This document shows, piece after piece, positions 23,184-25,044 of a stretch of 25,044 nucleotides of DNA. The stretch comes from PALSA-607 sp036501485 (lineage in GTDB: Bacteria > Actinomycetota > Actinomycetes > Acidothermales > Acidothermaceae): NCBI GenBank assembly GCA_036501485.1, contig DASYAG010000024.1, positions 1-25,044 of the forward strand, read 5' to 3'. The translations under genes were made by a program, and so were the position numbers. Under the pieces are notes generated by a model. The model was not told where the DNA came from and did no database searches. It was given only the letters and a program-made list of their open reading frames with translations. Within the stretch, counting starts at the first letter, position 1. The number at the start of each line of letters is the position of its first letter.

Positions 23184-24115
23184 GCGACCGCCTCCGCGGC
23201 GTGTTTGGCGGCATACGCCGTCGCAGCGGCGCGCACCCAGGCTCCTTCTTCATGAGCTGCCACCCGATGGGCAATGCGCTGTTCATTGCATGGCCCGCCA
23301 CCCTTCACCACGCGGGTGAACTCGGCCCAATCGATGGGGCCGAACCGGTAATGACCCGTCTGTGGATCGAGCTCAAGCTCTGGGTCGGGCAACTCGAGAC
23401 CGAGCACCTTCGCTTGCGGCACTGTCATGTCGACGAACTTCTGTCGCAACTCGTCGTTGGAGAAGCGCTTGATACCCCATGCCATCGACTGCGCGCTGTT
23501 CGGCGACTCGTCGTCGGGCGGTCCGAACATCATCAATGACGGCCACCACCAGCGGTTGACCGCTTCTTGCGCCATCGCGTGTTGCGCCGGCGTCCCGTTC
23601 GACAACGTAAGGAGCAGATCGAACCCTTGTCGCTGGTGGAAGGACTCCTCCTTGCAGATCCGCACCATCGCGCGTGCGTACGGACCGTACGAGCAGCGAC
23701 ATAACGGCACCTGATTGGTGATCGCCGCGCCGTCGACCAACCAACCGATCGCACCGACGTCCGCCCAGCTTGTCGTTGGGTAATTGAAGATGCTCGAGTA
23801 CTTCTGCTTGCGCGTGTGCAGCAAGTCGAGAAGTTGGGCACGGTCGACGCCGAGCGTCTCGGCTGCGCCGTAGAGATAGAGCCCATGACCTGCTTCGTCC
23901 TGGACCTTGGCCATCAGGATGGCTTTGCGTTGCAGCGACGGCGCACGCGTGATCCAGTTGGCCTCGGGCTGCATACCGATGATCTCGGAGTGCCCGTGCT
24001 GAGCAATCTGCCTGATCAGCGTGGCCCGATACGCATCGGGCATCCAATCGCGCGGTTCGATCCGCTCATCGACGGCGAGCATGGCCACGAAGCGCTCGTC
24101 GAGGTCGTCCGCCAT
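23180..24115 (-). CDS. paaA: Phenylacetyl-CoA 1,2-epoxidase catalytic subunit PaaA
   Basis: 311 residues, full length. A ferritin-like diiron monooxygenase that makes ring-1,2-epoxyphenylacetyl-CoA using O2 and electrons from PaaE. Diiron ligands are visible: Glu44 region (HGHSEIIGMQPEANW), EAGH at 74-77 and EESFH at 156-160. CoA-binding and active-site segments RKQKYSSIFNYPTTSWADVGAIGWLVDGAA and CSYGPYARAMVRICKEE are well conserved. ATG 24115 has a strong GGAGG six bases upstream. It is the first gene of paaABCDE, with a PaaR-type palindrome 32 bases before the ATG. Confidence 0.98.
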   Translation of the reverse strand: MADDLDERFVAMLAVDERIEPRDWMPDAYRATLIRQIAQHGHSEIIGMQPEANWITRAPSLQRKAILMAKVQDEAGHGLYLYGAAETLGVDRAQLLDLLHTRKQKYSSIFNYPTTSWADVGAIGWLVDGAAITNQVPLCRCSYGPYARAMVRICKEESFHQRQGFDLLLTLSNGTPAQHAMAQEAVNRWWWPSLMMFGPPDDESPNSAQSMAWGIKRFSNDELRQKFVDMTVPQAKVLGLELPDPELELDPQTGHYRFGPIDWAEFTRVVKGGGPCNEQRIAHRVAAHEEGAWVRAAATAYAAKHAAEAVA

Positions 24116-24146
24116 CTCGCCTCCGCACGACGTTCAGGACCAACCG

Positions 24147-24160
24147 ACCGAATGTTCGGT
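24147..24160. promoter_or_regulatory. Probable PaaR (TetR) operator upstream of paaA
   Basis: ACCGAATGTTCGGT matches the paaN site in 13 of 14 bases and is symmetric except for the central pair. It is nested in an outer inverted repeat, CAACCGA (24141-24147) and TCGGTTG (24155-24161). It lies 32-45 bases before the paaA ATG. I could not assign convincing -10/-35 hexamers. Confidence 0.75.
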
Positions 24161-24291
24161 TGATGCGACCACCCAAGCCTAGGTCGGTGACCAACAGAGG
24201 GCAAGGAACCGGCGTCGGTCATCTCGTGGTCCTAGTCGAGGATGGCACTCATGGTCGGCAACAGTCGGGATCATGACGTGAGGGCGCCGCG

Positions 24292-25044
24292 GTGAACCGT
24301 CAGCCGCTACCGCGCCCGCGCTCGCGGGCAACGATCTTGCACGCTGATCTCGACGCGTTCTACGCCTCCGTCGAGCAGATCGATAAACCGTCGCTGCGCG
24401 GGAAGCCTGTCGTGGTGAGCGGCCTCGGACTGCGCGGAGTGGTCGCTACGGCCAGCTACGAGGCGCGCGTACATGGCGTGCGATCCGCGATGTCGACGAT
24501 GGAGGCACGCGGGCGATGCCCGAAGGCGGCGTTCCTCGCGCCGCGCTTCGAGGCGTACCGTGCCGCGAGCGTCCTGGTCATGGAGCACCTGCGTGAGTTG
24601 TCACCACTCGTCGAGCCGCTCTCGCTCGACGAGGCCTACGTCGATCTCGAGGCGGGCGGCCACGACGACCTCTCTACCGACGGCGTGCGGCAGATCGCGG
24701 CGCGCGTGAAGCAGTCGGTGCACTCCTCGACCGGACTCACCCTCTCGGTCGGCGTGGGCAGCTCGAAGCTGGTGGCCAAGATCGCCTCCGATCTCGACAA
24801 GCCCGACGGGCTACGCGTTGTCGCAGCTGGCCATGAGGACGAGGTGCTGCGCCCGCTCTCGGTCGGTCGGTTGCCTGGCGTCGGGCCTGCAACTGCGGCG
24901 AAGCTGCGCGCCATCGGGGTCGCCAGCGTCGCCGATCTTGCCGAACTGACTGAAGCCGACGCGGTGCGGGCACTGGGCAACAGCCTGGGTCGCGGTCTAT
25001 GGCTGCTGGCACATGGGCTCGACGACCGCGAGGTGGTGCTGGAG
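24292..25044 (+). CDS. dinB: DNA polymerase IV (Y-family, translesion), 3' end cut by window edge
   Basis: 251 codons are visible from GTG 24292; GAGGG at 24280-24284 is the ribosome site and a stop in frame at 24274 excludes a longer protein. The Y-family palm has ILHADLDAFYASVEQ (metal ligand Asp19) and PLSLDEAYVDL (Asp114, Glu115). The finger region SYEARVHGVRSAMST follows the Y-family pattern. The helix-hairpin-helix of the thumb reads LSVGRLPGVGPATAAKLRAIGV. The little finger and beta-clamp motif lie beyond the edge. It copies damaged templates at low fidelity. I see no LexA box in the 176-base gap to paaA, so SOS control is not evident. A related Y-family protein (ImuB) is excluded by the intact catalytic acids. 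Confidence 0.96.
   Translation, partial: MNRQPLPRPRSRATILHADLDAFYASVEQIDKPSLRGKPVVVSGLGLRGVVATASYEARVHGVRSAMSTMEARGRCPKAAFLAPRFEAYRAASVLVMEHLRELSPLVEPLSLDEAYVDLEAGGHDDLSTDGVRQIAARVKQSVHSSTGLTLSVGVGSSKLVAKIASDLDKPDGLRVVAAGHEDEVLRPLSVGRLPGVGPATAAKLRAIGVASVADLAELTEADAVRALGNSLGRGLWLLAHGLDDREVVLE

Overview
The window is high-GC, gene-dense chromosomal DNA of an actinomycete (Actinomycetia). The evidence is a HrdB/SigA-type primary sigma factor with an acidic N-terminal extension, a WXG100-type protein, an actinobacterial HhH-GPD protein, frequent GTG starts and ATGA-coupled genes. Family or genus cannot be fixed from this sequence. I see no tRNA, rRNA, CRISPR array, transposase or phage structural gene. 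No stretch longer than about 300 bases lacks a gene. The larger gaps (1131-1263, 2904-3082, 11648-11813, 24116-24291) hold promoters, operators or nothing recognisable.

Layout, left part. The primary sigma factor runs off the left edge (minus strand, 1-1130). Next comes a coupled pair, a small WXG100-like protein and an alpha/beta hydrolase (minus, 1264-2903), and then a lone GNAT-like gene. A minus-strand series marR - DUF1684 - HhH-GPD (3584-5339) is divergent from a CLC chloride-transport gene whose last bases overlap a GH15 glycosidase. The marR/clc gap holds a perfect TTGCAT-A-ATGCAA palindrome lying over both promoters. A secreted GH9 endoglucanase (minus) has a clear promoter with a TAGGAAG-C-CTTCCTA palindrome at the expected transcript start.

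Middle part. A MaoC-fold hydratase has a start site partly duplicated by a 17-base tandem repeat. It is followed by a GAF-GAF-GGDEF-EAL c-di-GMP protein, an isochorismatase-fold hydrolase and a DUF664/DinB-fold protein.

Right part. This is a split phenylacetate (paa) catabolic locus. paaN and a TetR-family regulator (probable PaaR) lie on the plus strand at 15.6-18.0 kb, and the complete ring-epoxidase operon paaABCDE lies on the minus strand at 24.1-20.5 kb. Both units carry the same near-perfect palindrome, ACCGAA(C/T)(G/A)TTCGGT, upstream, so they probably form one regulon. Between them sit azlCD (branched-chain amino-acid exporter, with paired CTGTC-N2-ACAGT boxes in its promoter), a small papain-like protein with an altered catalytic Asn position, and a conserved gene broken by an apparent one-base deletion. 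A DNA polymerase IV gene runs off the right edge.

A general trait is that every convergent gene pair here (five of five) abuts or overlaps at the stop codons, twice through a four-base palindrome (CTAG, TTAA) that supplies both stops. There is therefore no room for intrinsic terminators between them. I found no convincing wholly new multi-gene system. The best leads are the WXG100-hydrolase pair, the well-placed operator palindromes, the odd papain-like protein, the MaoC start duplication and the frameshifted gene.
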